Of a DNA stretch of 64,000 nt, positions 1-8,272 are shown piece after piece. Where the stretch lies: contig WGNM01000020.1 of the NCBI GenBank assembly GCA_016124575.1, positions 53,892 through 117,891 on the forward strand, in the 5' to 3' direction. How positions within the stretch are numbered: the first letter of the stretch is position 1; the number at the start of each line of letters is the position of its first letter. The stretch comes from Cryomorphaceae bacterium. GTDB lineage: Bacteria > Bacteroidota > Bacteroidia > Flavobacteriales_D > Sanyastnellaceae. The notes under the pieces were generated by a model that saw only the letters and a list, made by a program, of their open reading frames with translations, ran no database searches and had not been told where the DNA came from. Made by a program: the position numbers and the translations under genes.

Positions 1-467
1 TACCCTCGATGCTGAGCATCAGTTTGTTTCTTTATCTTTTCATTATCTCTTCGACACATTTTGTTATCGATGCAGGTTTGGCCTTGTACCTAAAGATTAG
101 CCTTGCTGTATCGCTCATGTACCTCATCAAGTTCATGGTTATGTCGGCCGCTTCAACCCTAAGTTTAAAAACCGACCTCATGCGTGAGTACCGCGCCAAC
201 ACCATCTTGATACTCGTGGTATCGGCATTGGTTTTGGCGCCACTTTCAATTGGCGCTTCTTTGAGCATTGGTGCCGTTCCAAGAGGCATATGGATAGCTG
301 GCGTCAGCCTTTTCGGACTGCTTTACCTCATTCGCTTGTTTCGTGGCAGCATAGCCGTCTTACAACAGGGTGTACAATTCTACTATATTATTTTGTATCT
401 TTGCGCCCTCGAATTCTTACCCCTCTTGTTAGTGGTGAAGGCGTGGATGGGCATGTATCAAGCGTAG
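1..467 (+). CDS. DUF4271 family membrane protein (5' end outside window)
   Basis: The reading frame is open to the left edge, so the N-terminus is missing; the first ATG at 9 is probably internal. The visible 150 or so residues are strongly hydrophobic, with about four membrane-spanning stretches. The closing segment with YYIILYLCALE followed by a run of Leu resembles the C-terminus of DUF4271 proteins, which in Bacteroidota sit directly upstream of uroporphyrinogen-III synthase, as here (hemD begins 37 bases later). No function is established for the family. The family name comes from recalled similarity plus gene order, not from a search. Confidence 0.7.
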   Translation, partial: PSMLSISLFLYLFIISSTHFVIDAGLALYLKISLAVSLMYLIKFMVMSAASTLSLKTDLMREYRANTILILVVSALVLAPLSIGASLSIGAVPRGIWIAGVSLFGLLYLIRLFRGSIAVLQQGVQFYYIILYLCALEFLPLLLVVKAWMGMYQA

Positions 468-504
468 GAAGTAAGAAACGAGGAAGCCTCCTAACAGGAC
501 TATT

Positions 505-1251
505 ATGGCTGAAAAAGTACGAACTATTCTTATCTCACAACCGAAGCCTGCGACTGATAAATCGCCTTATTACGATTTAGCGAAAAAGCACAGCTTGAAG
601 ATTGATTTTAGGCCTTTCATTCACGTGGAGCCTGTTTCTTCGCAGGAATTTCGACAACAACGGGTGAATATATTGGAGCATGGCGCGGTAATATTCACTT
701 CTCGCAATGCGGTGGATCACTTTTTCCGCATGTGTCAAGAGATGAGATTAACGGTGCCTGACACCATGAAGTACTTTTGTATTTCTGAGTCGACTGCGTA
801 TTACCTACAGAAGTACGTTGTTTTCAGAAAGCGCAAGATTTTCCACGGCACCTTGAAATTTGCTGATTTGATGGATTCTATCAAGAAGCACAAGCAAGAA
901 AAGTTTTTGTTACCATCATCGGATCTTCTGAAGCCCTCTATTCCGCAATTATTGGAAGACAATAAGATTGAATACTCGAGAGCTACCATGTACCGCACTG
1001 TTTGTAGTGATTTATCTGATTTATCAGATGTATTCTACGACATGTTGGTATTTTTCTCACCGAGTGGAATTGAGTCGTTGTTCAAGAATTTCCCTGATTT
1101 CGAGCAAAACAACACACGCATTGCCTGTTTTGGTCCGACCACTGTTCAAGCGGCTGAAGAAGCAGGATTGAAAGTGAACGTTAGTGCACCGAATCCGAAA
1201 GCGCCATCGATGACCATGGCCATTGAGAATTACATTCTTGGAAAAGACTAA
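505..1251 (+). CDS. hemD: Uroporphyrinogen-III synthase
   Basis: A 248-residue cytosolic protein with the two-lobed layout of HemD, which closes hydroxymethylbilane into uroporphyrinogen III in haem, sirohaem and cobalamin synthesis. Family-like segments are AVIFTSRNAVDHFF near residue 62 and DMLVFFSPSGIESLF near residue 180, the paired 'F(T/S)S..(A/G)(V/I)' motifs of each lobe, and IACFGPTTVQAAEEAGL near residue 207. HemD is poorly conserved, so assignment rests on these motifs, the length and the position between DUF4271 and rnpA. The start is an ATG. The 3' end overlaps the rnpA frame by about 29 bases, suggesting translational coupling. Confidence 0.85.
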   Translation: MAEKVRTILISQPKPATDKSPYYDLAKKHSLKIDFRPFIHVEPVSSQEFRQQRVNILEHGAVIFTSRNAVDHFFRMCQEMRLTVPDTMKYFCISESTAYYLQKYVVFRKRKIFHGTLKFADLMDSIKKHKQEKFLLPSSDLLKPSIPQLLEDNKIEYSRATMYRTVCSDLSDLSDVFYDMLVFFSPSGIESLFKNFPDFEQNNTRIACFGPTTVQAAEEAGLKVNVSAPNPKAPSMTMAIENYILGKD

Positions 1252-1708
1252 AGAAATTCCAGAGTCGAACAAAAAGTCTCTGGGATTTACAAAAGAGGAA
1301 CGCCTGTATCACCGCAGGATCTTGGAGAACGTGTTTCAAACAGGGACACCCATCAAAGATTACCCCTTTATTTTATTGCATTTGAAAACGCCGCTGTTCA
1401 CTACGTATCCAGCGCAATGTGCTGTTACAGCTAGCAAACGCAATTTCAAGCGCGCGGTAGATAGGAACCGCATAAAACGATTGATGCGTGAAGCTTGGCG
1501 CGTGCAGAAAAGCAAGGTATACGAGGCGCTTCAATCAAAAGAAGAGCAGCGCGCCATTGTTATTATGTATGTTGGTAAAGAGCTACCTGAATTTGCGCTC
1601 GTTTCACGTAAAATAACTTCTTTGGTCAATCGTTTAAAAGAAGATATCGTTACTTTACGTGTACCGACTCCCTTACCAGACAAAAAAGATGAAGAATCTA
1701 CGTCATAA
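1223..1708 (+). CDS. rnpA: Ribonuclease P protein component
   Basis: This is the protein subunit of RNase P, which helps the catalytic RNA remove 5' leaders from pre-tRNAs. The diagnostic basic helix is NFKRAVDRNRIKRLMREAWR (about residues 73-92), the RNR motif region that binds RNA. The preceding TAPATYPAQCAVTASK-like strand fits the RnpA fold. There is no ATG before the conserved core: the frame offers TTG at 1223 or 1238, both inside the hemD 3' end, so the start is uncertain. At 161 residues it is slightly longer than most RnpA proteins (110-140), with the extra length at both ends. The 3' end overlaps the next gene by 20 bases. Confidence 0.9.
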   Translation: MRITFLEKTKEIPESNKKSLGFTKEERLYHRRILENVFQTGTPIKDYPFILLHLKTPLFTTYPAQCAVTASKRNFKRAVDRNRIKRLMREAWRVQKSKVYEALQSKEEQRAIVIMYVGKELPEFALVSRKITSLVNRLKEDIVTLRVPTPLPDKKDEESTS

Positions 1709-3338
1709 ACTCCTTTTACTAGCGCTGCCAGTGGCCGTTCTATTTACCGCTTTTACTGCTGCAGATGAGTATTTTGAGATCTCAAAAAATCTTGAAATCT
1801 TCACCAATCTGTACAAAGAGCTCAACATCTATTATGTTGACGAGACAGAGCCAGGATCATTGATGAAAGAGGGCATTGACGCCATGTTGAAGTCGCTCGA
1901 TCCGTATACCGTATACTATCCGGAATCGAAGATTGAAGACTATCAGTTCATGACTACCGGACAATACGGTGGAATTGGAGCGTTGATTAATACCGTTGAT
2001 GGTAAAATAACCATAGTTGAGCCGTATAAAGGCTACGCCGCGCAAACGGCAGGATTGAAGGCCGGTGATGCAGTGTTGAGCATTGATGGCAAGGTACTAG
2101 ATGGGAAAAATCAGGATGAAATAAGTGAACTGCTGAAAGGACAGCCGGGGACATTCGTTAAAATTGCTGTTGAACGTGAGGGTGAAAATGCCCCTATTGT
2201 TTTCGACGTAGAACGCCAAGAAGTAAAGATACCAGACGTCCCTTATTACGGGATGCTTGATGAACAAACGGGATATGTGCAGCTTCGCAGCTTTACCAAA
2301 ACGGCCAGCATGGAAGTCCGCAAAGCCATTGTTGAACTGCGCGATCAAAAAGGCATGACGCAATTGATCTTCGACTTACGAGGAAACGGCGGTGGACTGT
2401 TGCGAGAGGCAGTGAACATAGTAAACTTTTTTGTCCCTAAAGGCGAAGAGATCGTGAGTACCCGAGGCAAAATAGACGAGTGGAACAAAAAACACGTAGC
2501 ACTTGACGAACCACTTGCGGCCAACCTCCCTCTTATCGTTTTGGTTGACCAAGGGTCTGCATCAGCGTCGGAAATCGTTTCTGGGGCGCTGCAAGATTTA
2601 GACAGAGCGGTAGTTGTAGGAAAGACAACCTTCGGAAAAGGACTTGTGCAACAAACCAAAGACTTGAGCTACAACACCAAATTAAAGCTTACGGTAGCCA
2701 AATACTACATCCCAAGTGGACGTTGCATTCAGAAGCTTGATTACTCGCATCGCGATGCCATAAACGGAGTTGACGCCGTTCCTGATAGTTTGATTAAACC
2801 TTTCAAAACTGCCAATGGCCGCACCGTTTATGACGGCCGCGGCATCACGCCAGATGTAGATGTGGAGCAAGAAGAGTTGAGCAACATATTAAATGGGCTG
2901 TTGTCTAACAACATCATTTTCAAATACGCCACCAGCTACGCACAAAAACACCAAGAAATTCCTGAACCTGAAAAGTTTGACCTCGGCACACAGTACGACG
3001 ACTTTGTGCAATATGCCATGTCGAAAGATTTCTCGTATAACACGGGCACCGAAGCCATTCTGAAAGAACTCAAGCAGATGGCTGAGGCTGAACGTTACTA
3101 TCAAGGAGCTGAAGAAGCGTTTGCAAATTTGGAAGCCAGCATCTCACCAGAACGCTCACGTGACCTTGTAAAGTTCAGAGAGCAGATTGAGTACACCCTT
3201 GAAGAAGAGATCATTAGCAGGTATTACTACCAAGAAGGCGCCATCCGCTATGCACTAGCGAACGACCCTTTTGTTGCTGAAGCCATCGACATCTTCAAGA
3301 ATCGTTATAGCGGAATTCTTGCTGGCACCGATAAATAG
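1689..3338 (+). CDS. S41 family C-terminal processing peptidase
   Basis: An exported Ser/Lys protease of the CtpA/Prc family, expected in the periplasm, where such enzymes trim or degrade envelope proteins from their C-termini. The ATG at 1689 gives a clean signal peptide (KNLRHKLLLLALPVAVLF, ending near Thr/Ala-Ala); a longer frame to 1659 would spoil it. A PDZ domain spans roughly residues 95-185 (GGIGALINTVDGKITIVEP, GLKAGDAVLSIDG). The catalytic region has LIFDLRGNGGGLL, GSASASEIVSGALQ (nucleophile Ser, about residue 290) and GKTTFGKGLVQQ (general-base Lys, about 317). A helical C-terminal extension of about 150 residues follows. The start lies within rnpA, so the genes are probably cotranscribed. 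Confidence 0.92.
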   Translation: MKNLRHKLLLLALPVAVLFTAFTAADEYFEISKNLEIFTNLYKELNIYYVDETEPGSLMKEGIDAMLKSLDPYTVYYPESKIEDYQFMTTGQYGGIGALINTVDGKITIVEPYKGYAAQTAGLKAGDAVLSIDGKVLDGKNQDEISELLKGQPGTFVKIAVEREGENAPIVFDVERQEVKIPDVPYYGMLDEQTGYVQLRSFTKTASMEVRKAIVELRDQKGMTQLIFDLRGNGGGLLREAVNIVNFFVPKGEEIVSTRGKIDEWNKKHVALDEPLAANLPLIVLVDQGSASASEIVSGALQDLDRAVVVGKTTFGKGLVQQTKDLSYNTKLKLTVAKYYIPSGRCIQKLDYSHRDAINGVDAVPDSLIKPFKTANGRTVYDGRGITPDVDVEQEELSNILNGLLSNNIIFKYATSYAQKHQEIPEPEKFDLGTQYDDFVQYAMSKDFSYNTGTEAILKELKQMAEAERYYQGAEEAFANLEASISPERSRDLVKFREQIEYTLEEEIISRYYYQEGAIRYALANDPFVAEAIDIFKNRYSGILAGTDK

Positions 3339-3344
3339 TTTCTC

Positions 3345-4943
3345 GTGGTATTTCTCGATAAGGCAGTAAACTACCTTTACATCATTGGGCTTGTCCTCAT
3401 GGCCGTTGGATTATCATTTTCCAATTGGCTGATGAGTTTCTCGTCGTTTTGGTTGTTGGGCTGTTGGGCCATTGATCAGGCCATCATTACCCGACAAGAA
3501 CGTCGCGAGCGGTGGCAAAAAGCCTTGCGAAATCCGTGGTTTTATCTACTACTTAGTGTTTACCTCTTGCACGTAGTATGGATGGTCAGCACCGAGCACA
3601 TTGACTCAGGTATGCGTGACCTGCGCATAAAGCTTCCCTTATTGCTGTTTCCCGTTCTTCTTTTCACCTTTAGAGAACTGAGTAACACAGCCTATAAATA
3701 CCTCTTCACATTTCTTGCACTTGGCGCGGGTGCAGCGGCGTTGGCATGCTTAATGATCCCCGCAGGGCTGTGGAATAGACCTTACGACAACGTCCGCGAA
3801 ATTTCAGTATTCATATCCCACATCCGCTTTAGCATACTGCTCGTTTTTTGTACCGCTTACCTCCTGCCACTAGTGCGAAAGCAGCCCCTGTGGGTTTTGG
3901 TCATCGGTATATACGGTGTGTTTTTATGGACATTGGAGTCGGTAACAGGGTTTATGCTTTTGCTCGTTGTCTTTATCTTGTATTTGTTACATGCCAAGCA
4001 GTTTGGGATGTCTAACAAGTTGCGAAAGATTGGCATCGGCCTTTTTGCCCTATTTACACTTACCATTACTCTATTGATCACCATTTTGGTGCAAGACTAT
4101 TTCAGGGTCAACCCAGACGAAGAGATTGTTTTAGAGGCCACACCATCTGGAGAGTTGTACTCGCACAACATGGATAGCCACTTACGAGAAAACGGACATT
4201 ACATTTGGCGGAACATTGCTTGGGGAGAGTTGACATCCAGCTGGAACCTGCGCAGCGATATGTCTTTCGATGGTTTGGATGGCCGCGGACAAGTCCTTAG
4301 CATCACAGCCATTCGATACCTCACTTCACTAGGTTATAGAAAAGATGCAACTGGCGTGACTGCTTTAAGTGATGACGATGTTGCCAACATAGAACGAGGA
4401 GTGACCTCGATTTTAGAGTTTCAGCACAGCGGCATGCGAAGACGCATGGATAAGATACTTTTCGAGGTAGACAACTATTTGAACGGTGGAAACCCTAGCG
4501 GGAATAGCATCTTTCAGCGACTTGAGTTTTGGAGAGCATCTCAGCACATCATAGCTGAACACCCCCTCGTTGGTGTTGGCACCGGCGATGTAAATGCTGC
4601 AATGGAGGGTGCCTACGAAGAAATTGAAACGCAGTTATTGCCCATCTTCCGACTTCGACCGCACAACCAATACCTTACTTTTTGGGTGGCATTTGGCATT
4701 GCAGGTCCCATTATTTTGCTTGCGCTTGTTTTGTTGCCATTTTTGAACAAGCACCACTACCGCGGTTATTTGTTCACCGTTTTCATCGTCTTGATATCTC
4801 TATCATTCATCACAGAAGACAGCTTGGAGACTCAGGCAGGCGTTACTTTTTTCTCGTTTTTCGCCGCCCTTTTTACCGGACAATCGACTAATAATTATCT
4901 CAGCAATTTGTTCAAGACCTCTTCAGCAGAAAAAGGCAACTGA
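3345..4943 (+). CDS. O-antigen ligase / Wzy-like polymerase family membrane protein
   Basis: A polytopic inner-membrane protein with about ten hydrophobic spans and one large loop (about residues 250-400) before the last spans, the layout of WaaL/Wzy proteins that ligate or polymerise lipid-linked glycans. The loop segment with EFWRASQHIIAEHPLVGVGTGD followed by RPHNQYL matches the 'hPl.GvG.g......HN.yl' signature of the O-antigen ligase family. The start used is a GTG seven bases after the protease stop; an ATG at 3399 would remove the first membrane span. The substrate cannot be told from sequence. Its 3' end overlaps the convergent glycosyltransferase by 49 bases. Confidence 0.85.
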   Translation: MVFLDKAVNYLYIIGLVLMAVGLSFSNWLMSFSSFWLLGCWAIDQAIITRQERRERWQKALRNPWFYLLLSVYLLHVVWMVSTEHIDSGMRDLRIKLPLLLFPVLLFTFRELSNTAYKYLFTFLALGAGAAALACLMIPAGLWNRPYDNVREISVFISHIRFSILLVFCTAYLLPLVRKQPLWVLVIGIYGVFLWTLESVTGFMLLLVVFILYLLHAKQFGMSNKLRKIGIGLFALFTLTITLLITILVQDYFRVNPDEEIVLEATPSGELYSHNMDSHLRENGHYIWRNIAWGELTSSWNLRSDMSFDGLDGRGQVLSITAIRYLTSLGYRKDATGVTALSDDDVANIERGVTSILEFQHSGMRRRMDKILFEVDNYLNGGNPSGNSIFQRLEFWRASQHIIAEHPLVGVGTGDVNAAMEGAYEEIETQLLPIFRLRPHNQYLTFWVAFGIAGPIILLALVLLPFLNKHHYRGYLFTVFIVLISLSFITEDSLETQAGVTFFSFFAALFTGQSTNNYLSNLFKTSSAEKGN

Positions 4944-5866
4944 CCATTTTCGGGGTGTTGAGAAGCGACCAAATACCTTGCTTTTGGTCCGATCGGTTGC
5001 CACCTGCGTGGGTATATCGGCCGTTTTGGCGAATACAATCCAACAGCATTTATTCCAAGGGCTGCAGCGATGTGCAGCGGGCCAGTAGACGCCGCCACAA
5101 CAGCATCAACAGTACCAATAGCCTGCATCAGTTCACCGAGTGATAGTTTACCCGTGAGGTCGGTTACCAGTTCCCAAGGGAAATCTTCTCCGATTGCAAC
5201 ACGTTCGCGTTCAGTTCCTGATATGGCAACCGCGAATCCCCTTTCAACCAGCAGCGCAGCAAGTTCGCCATACGACCGAGCGGGCCATTCGAGGGCGCTG
5301 CCATGCGATTTTGGGTGAAGGATGACCTTTTTATCTGCCTTCAAAAACGATTGCGCAACCTCTGCATGGCAAGGCGAAACATGCAAATCGTACATATTGC
5401 CAATCTCATCCAAACGCCATTCAGACTTCAACCCCAGAGCGCTCAGCATCTTCAAATTGTATTGTGCCTCGTGCAGATCTTCCTTCTTACGTGAAAACCA
5501 CAGCCGGTGCGACACCTTAAAAAACGTGTGCCAACGTCGACCTGTGGCTACCCTTATTTTAATTTTCGCTGCATAAGCTGCACGTACGACATCTTTCGCC
5601 GGGAACACCAAAAAAACGGCATCCGCGCTGTTAGCGCGAAGAAGATTTGCAGCGGCAGCATCATTGTCTTTCACCGCATCCCAATCAAGGAAATGGTCTA
5701 CTGCACCGCACGCCTCGATGACCGGTTTCGTGTATGCTTTGCCTAGGAAACTGATTTTCACATGCGGGAGCAAGTGTTTCAGCGCAACAGCAAGCGGGAG
5801 GGTCAGAATCACATCGCCGATGCCATCGGTACGTGTGATGAGCACATGATTGACCTGCTTATTCAT
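4895..5866 (-). CDS. Glycosyltransferase family 9 (heptosyltransferase-like)
   Basis: A 323-residue GT-B fold enzyme of the ADP-heptose:LPS heptosyltransferase family, acting at the cytoplasmic face of the inner membrane in lipopolysaccharide core or surface-glycan assembly. The N-terminus HVLITRTDGIGDVILTLPLA contains the family's D-x-[IL]-GD motif, the middle has VILHPKSHGSALEWP, and the nucleotide-sugar site is AASTGPLHIAAALG near residue 260, followed by GLYSPKRPIYPRRWQP. The true sugar donor may not be heptose in Bacteroidota. It overlaps the upstream GT2 gene by 8 bases (translational coupling) and overlaps the convergent O-antigen-ligase-like gene at its 3' end. Confidence 0.9.
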   Translation of the reverse strand: MNKQVNHVLITRTDGIGDVILTLPLAVALKHLLPHVKISFLGKAYTKPVIEACGAVDHFLDWDAVKDNDAAAANLLRANSADAVFLVFPAKDVVRAAYAAKIKIRVATGRRWHTFFKVSHRLWFSRKKEDLHEAQYNLKMLSALGLKSEWRLDEIGNMYDLHVSPCHAEVAQSFLKADKKVILHPKSHGSALEWPARSYGELAALLVERGFAVAISGTERERVAIGEDFPWELVTDLTGKLSLGELMQAIGTVDAVVAASTGPLHIAAALGINAVGLYSPKRPIYPRRWQPIGPKARYLVASQHPENGQLPFSAEEVLNKLLR

Positions 5867-6611
5867 TGTGCAAATGCTTAAGTTTCGCGTATTTCCGCCA
5901 CGTTGCGTATGCGCTCAATCGCGCGATGGTGAAGCCCGCTTTTCCATCTAAAAACCCACGTTTTAAGACCAAGTTTTTAATGTATTGGAATATCACTTTC
6001 CCAATGACCAGCGGCCATGAAACATTTTTTCCACGTTCAAAAAGTTCTTTTGAGGCAATGTTTGAGAAATACTCGATTTGTTTCAGGTGATCTTCACGCG
6101 TATAGTAGGAGTAGTGTAGAATATCACCTTTCAAGTGCCCGGATGTCCCGTTGTTTGTCAGCTCAAACTTATCATGTGGATTGACACCACCCCATTCACC
6201 GCAACCCTTTATGAACAAACGCATTTTGGTGTCTGGATACCAGCCCGAGTGATGAATAAACGTACCACAATAATTTGTAAGTCGGTTCATTGAGTAGCCA
6301 GAAACACCCTTTTCAGCGGTTATCGCTGCGCGGATGTTGGAGGCAAGTTCCTCATCTACAGCCTCATCGGCATCAAGCGACAGCACCCATTTGCACGTTG
6401 CCAATTGCCAAGCCCTATTCTTCTGTTGGATGTGTCCGTCGAACGCATGCTGAACAAACCGGGCGCCGAAAGACAGCGCGATTTCCTTTGTTTTATCCAC
6501 AGAATACGAGTCCAGCACCACAATTTCGTGTGCCAGATCACTCACTGATGCCAGGCACCGCGCGAGGTTTCGTTCTTCATTGTATGTGATGACTACGACC
6601 GAGAGGTCCAT
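5859..6611 (-). CDS. Glycosyltransferase family 2 (WaaE/KdtX-like)
   Basis: A 250-residue GT-A enzyme. The N-terminus SVVVITYNEERNLARCL is the GT2 nucleotide-binding strand, EIVVLDSYSVDKT follows, and the metal-binding DxD is in WVLSLDADEAV near residue 82. The spacing and the HDKFEL segment resemble the LPS-core beta-1,4-glucosyltransferase (WaaE/KdtX) group, which has a hydrophobic C-terminal stretch rather than full membrane spans. It is the first gene of a two-gene minus-strand unit with the GT9 enzyme, so the pair probably adds consecutive residues to the same surface glycan. The acceptor and donor are not deducible. Confidence 0.9.
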   Translation of the reverse strand: MDLSVVVITYNEERNLARCLASVSDLAHEIVVLDSYSVDKTKEIALSFGARFVQHAFDGHIQQKNRAWQLATCKWVLSLDADEAVDEELASNIRAAITAEKGVSGYSMNRLTNYCGTFIHHSGWYPDTKMRLFIKGCGEWGGVNPHDKFELTNNGTSGHLKGDILHYSYYTREDHLKQIEYFSNIASKELFERGKNVSWPLVIGKVIFQYIKNLVLKRGFLDGKAGFTIARLSAYATWRKYAKLKHLHNE

Positions 6612-6676
6612 ATCAAAAAGTTAGTGCAAGGTACAACGAATGGCGAAAGTTCGTGGAATAGTGTTGATAAACTCTG

Positions 6677-6706
6677 TTGTTCGCCTACTTCAAAGTGCTA
6701 ATTTTG
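6677..6706 (+). promoter_or_regulatory. Candidate Bacteroidota promoter for purD
   Basis: TAATTTTG at 6699-6706 matches the Bacteroidota -7 consensus TAnnTTTG exactly. A TTG at 6677-6679 lies 19 bases upstream, the right spacing for the -33 element. Predicted transcription would start around 6711, leaving a leader of about a dozen bases before the purD ATG. Confidence 0.65.
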
Positions 6707-6723
6707 CAACAAATCATCACAAA

Positions 6724-8010
6724 ATGAATGTGCTAGTATTGGGTTCAGGTGGAAGAGAGCACGCACTCGCCTGGAAACTGTCCCAAAGTTCGAATTTACA
6801 AAACCTATATGTCGCCCCTGGCAATGCCGGGACAGCTGGCTTAGCGGTGAATGCACCCATCGACCCTATGGATTTTGATGCCGTAGGTGCTTATGTTTTA
6901 GAGCACGCCATCAACATCGTTGTCGTTGGCCCTGAGGCGCCCTTGGTTGCTGGCATTGTAGATCACTTTTCGACGAAACCAGAGTTTTCGAAAGTTACCT
7001 TTATCGGTCCATCTGCCAAAGGAGCTCAGTTAGAAGGAAGCAAAGAATTCGCCAAGCGATTCATGCAGCGCCATCAGATACCTACTGCGCGCTATGAGAG
7101 TTTCACCAAGACTAACGTTGCCGATGCGGCAGCCTTTTTAAAGACCTTGAAGCCACCATACGTCATCAAAGCCGACGGACTAGCTGCTGGTAAGGGCGTG
7201 ATTATCACCCGCGATTATCAGGAAGCCATTGATACTGTGAACGACATGATTTTGAGTTCAGCCTTTGGCAAAGCTGGGAGTACAGTTGTGATTGAAGAAT
7301 TTATGGACGGCATTGAAGTATCGATGTTCGCCATTACCGACGGGGAATCGTTCAAGATTTTACCAGAGGCGAAAGACTACAAGCGCATTGGAGAAGGTGA
7401 TAGCGGTCCAAACACAGGCGGTATGGGAGCCATATCTCCGGTAGCGTTCGTGAACGCCGAGTTCATGGAGAAAGTGAAAAACCAGATCATCATCCCAACA
7501 GTTAAAGGTTTACATATCGAGAAAATTAATTACAAGGGATTTCTCTTTTTTGGCTTGATGAAAGTCCAAGGCGACCCTTTTGTAGTTGAATACAACTGCC
7601 GACTAGGAGACCCAGAATCGGAGGTTATCATACCCCGCATTAAATCAGACCTTTTGCATTTCTTTGAAGGCATCGCCAGCGGCACCTTGTCTGAATGTGA
7701 CCTAGAATTAGACGATCGGTTTGCCACAACAGTTATTGTAGCTTCAGGAGGATATCCGGATGCCTATGAAAAGGGCAAGAAAATCGCGTTACCACGTCAG
7801 AGCGACAGTATCGTTTTTCATGCTGGAACCATAGAAGTGGATGGCGAGTTGCAAACCAATGGCGGACGTGTTTTGGCGGTTACGTCGATGGGAGCAGATA
7901 TGGATGAAGCATTGGAGCGCAGCTACAGCACAATAGAGTCGACAGAATTCGACGGGATGTACTACAGAAAAGATATAGGTTTCGACCTCAGAAAAGCGGT
8001 AAAGAGTTAG
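6724..8010 (+). CDS. purD: Phosphoribosylamine--glycine ligase (GAR synthetase)
   Basis: PurD joins glycine to phosphoribosylamine with ATP, step two of de novo purine synthesis, in the cytosol. The ATG at 6724 gives the canonical N-terminus MNVLVLGSGGREHALAWKLS and a 428-residue protein, the usual length; the frame extends upstream, but the promoter lies there. ATP-grasp features follow: PPYVIKADGLAAGKGVII (about residues 138-155), VVIEEFMDGIEVSMFA, DYKRIGEGDSGPNTGGMGA, and the metal site EYNCRLGDPESEVI. No purine operon partner is adjacent, although purQ lies about 4 kb downstream. The stop shares four bases with the convergent small gene. Confidence 0.97.
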   Translation: MNVLVLGSGGREHALAWKLSQSSNLQNLYVAPGNAGTAGLAVNAPIDPMDFDAVGAYVLEHAINIVVVGPEAPLVAGIVDHFSTKPEFSKVTFIGPSAKGAQLEGSKEFAKRFMQRHQIPTARYESFTKTNVADAAAFLKTLKPPYVIKADGLAAGKGVIITRDYQEAIDTVNDMILSSAFGKAGSTVVIEEFMDGIEVSMFAITDGESFKILPEAKDYKRIGEGDSGPNTGGMGAISPVAFVNAEFMEKVKNQIIIPTVKGLHIEKINYKGFLFFGLMKVQGDPFVVEYNCRLGDPESEVIIPRIKSDLLHFFEGIASGTLSECDLELDDRFATTVIVASGGYPDAYEKGKKIALPRQSDSIVFHAGTIEVDGELQTNGGRVLAVTSMGADMDEALERSYSTIESTEFDGMYYRKDIGFDLRKAVKS

Positions 8011-8195
8011 GCTATTTTGCCTTCTTTTTCAGCTTGCTTGTTGTAGCTCGATTGCATTTTCAACCAAACAAACAAGCCAACGAAGCCGCCAACAATTACA
8101 GCCCAGTTGAACATATTGCTAATTGGCATGAGTACAGATTCGAAAGTAGACTCAAGAAAAACTCCGATTGGTTCAATTATTTCTTGTAGGTTCAT
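8007..8195 (-). CDS. Small single-span membrane protein (DUF6341-like)
   Basis: A 62-residue protein: an amphipathic N-terminal part (EIIEPIGVFLESTFESVL), one hydrophobic segment (WAVIVGGFVGLFVWL, residues 31-45) and a charged tail. Its position between purD and a DUF6427-like gene on the opposite strand matches the arrangement recalled for DUF6341 proteins of Flavobacteriia. The family name is therefore based on context and general appearance. It has its own candidate promoter just upstream. No function is known. Confidence 0.65.
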   Translation of the reverse strand: MNLQEIIEPIGVFLESTFESVLMPISNMFNWAVIVGGFVGLFVWLKMQSSYNKQAEKEGKIA

Positions 8196-8212
8196 TGCGC
8201 GTTGAATTTTGA

Positions 8213-8220
8213 CAAAATTA
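8213..8220 (-). promoter_or_regulatory. Candidate -7 element for the small membrane protein gene
   Basis: Read on the minus strand this is TAATTTTG, an exact TAnnTTTG match 18 bases upstream of the ATG at 8195. No convincing -33 TTG is seen at the expected distance. Confidence 0.45.
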
Positions 8221-8272
8221 GGTAAACCACATTAAATGCGACGAACATACGCTAATTTTTATCGACTCTAGC

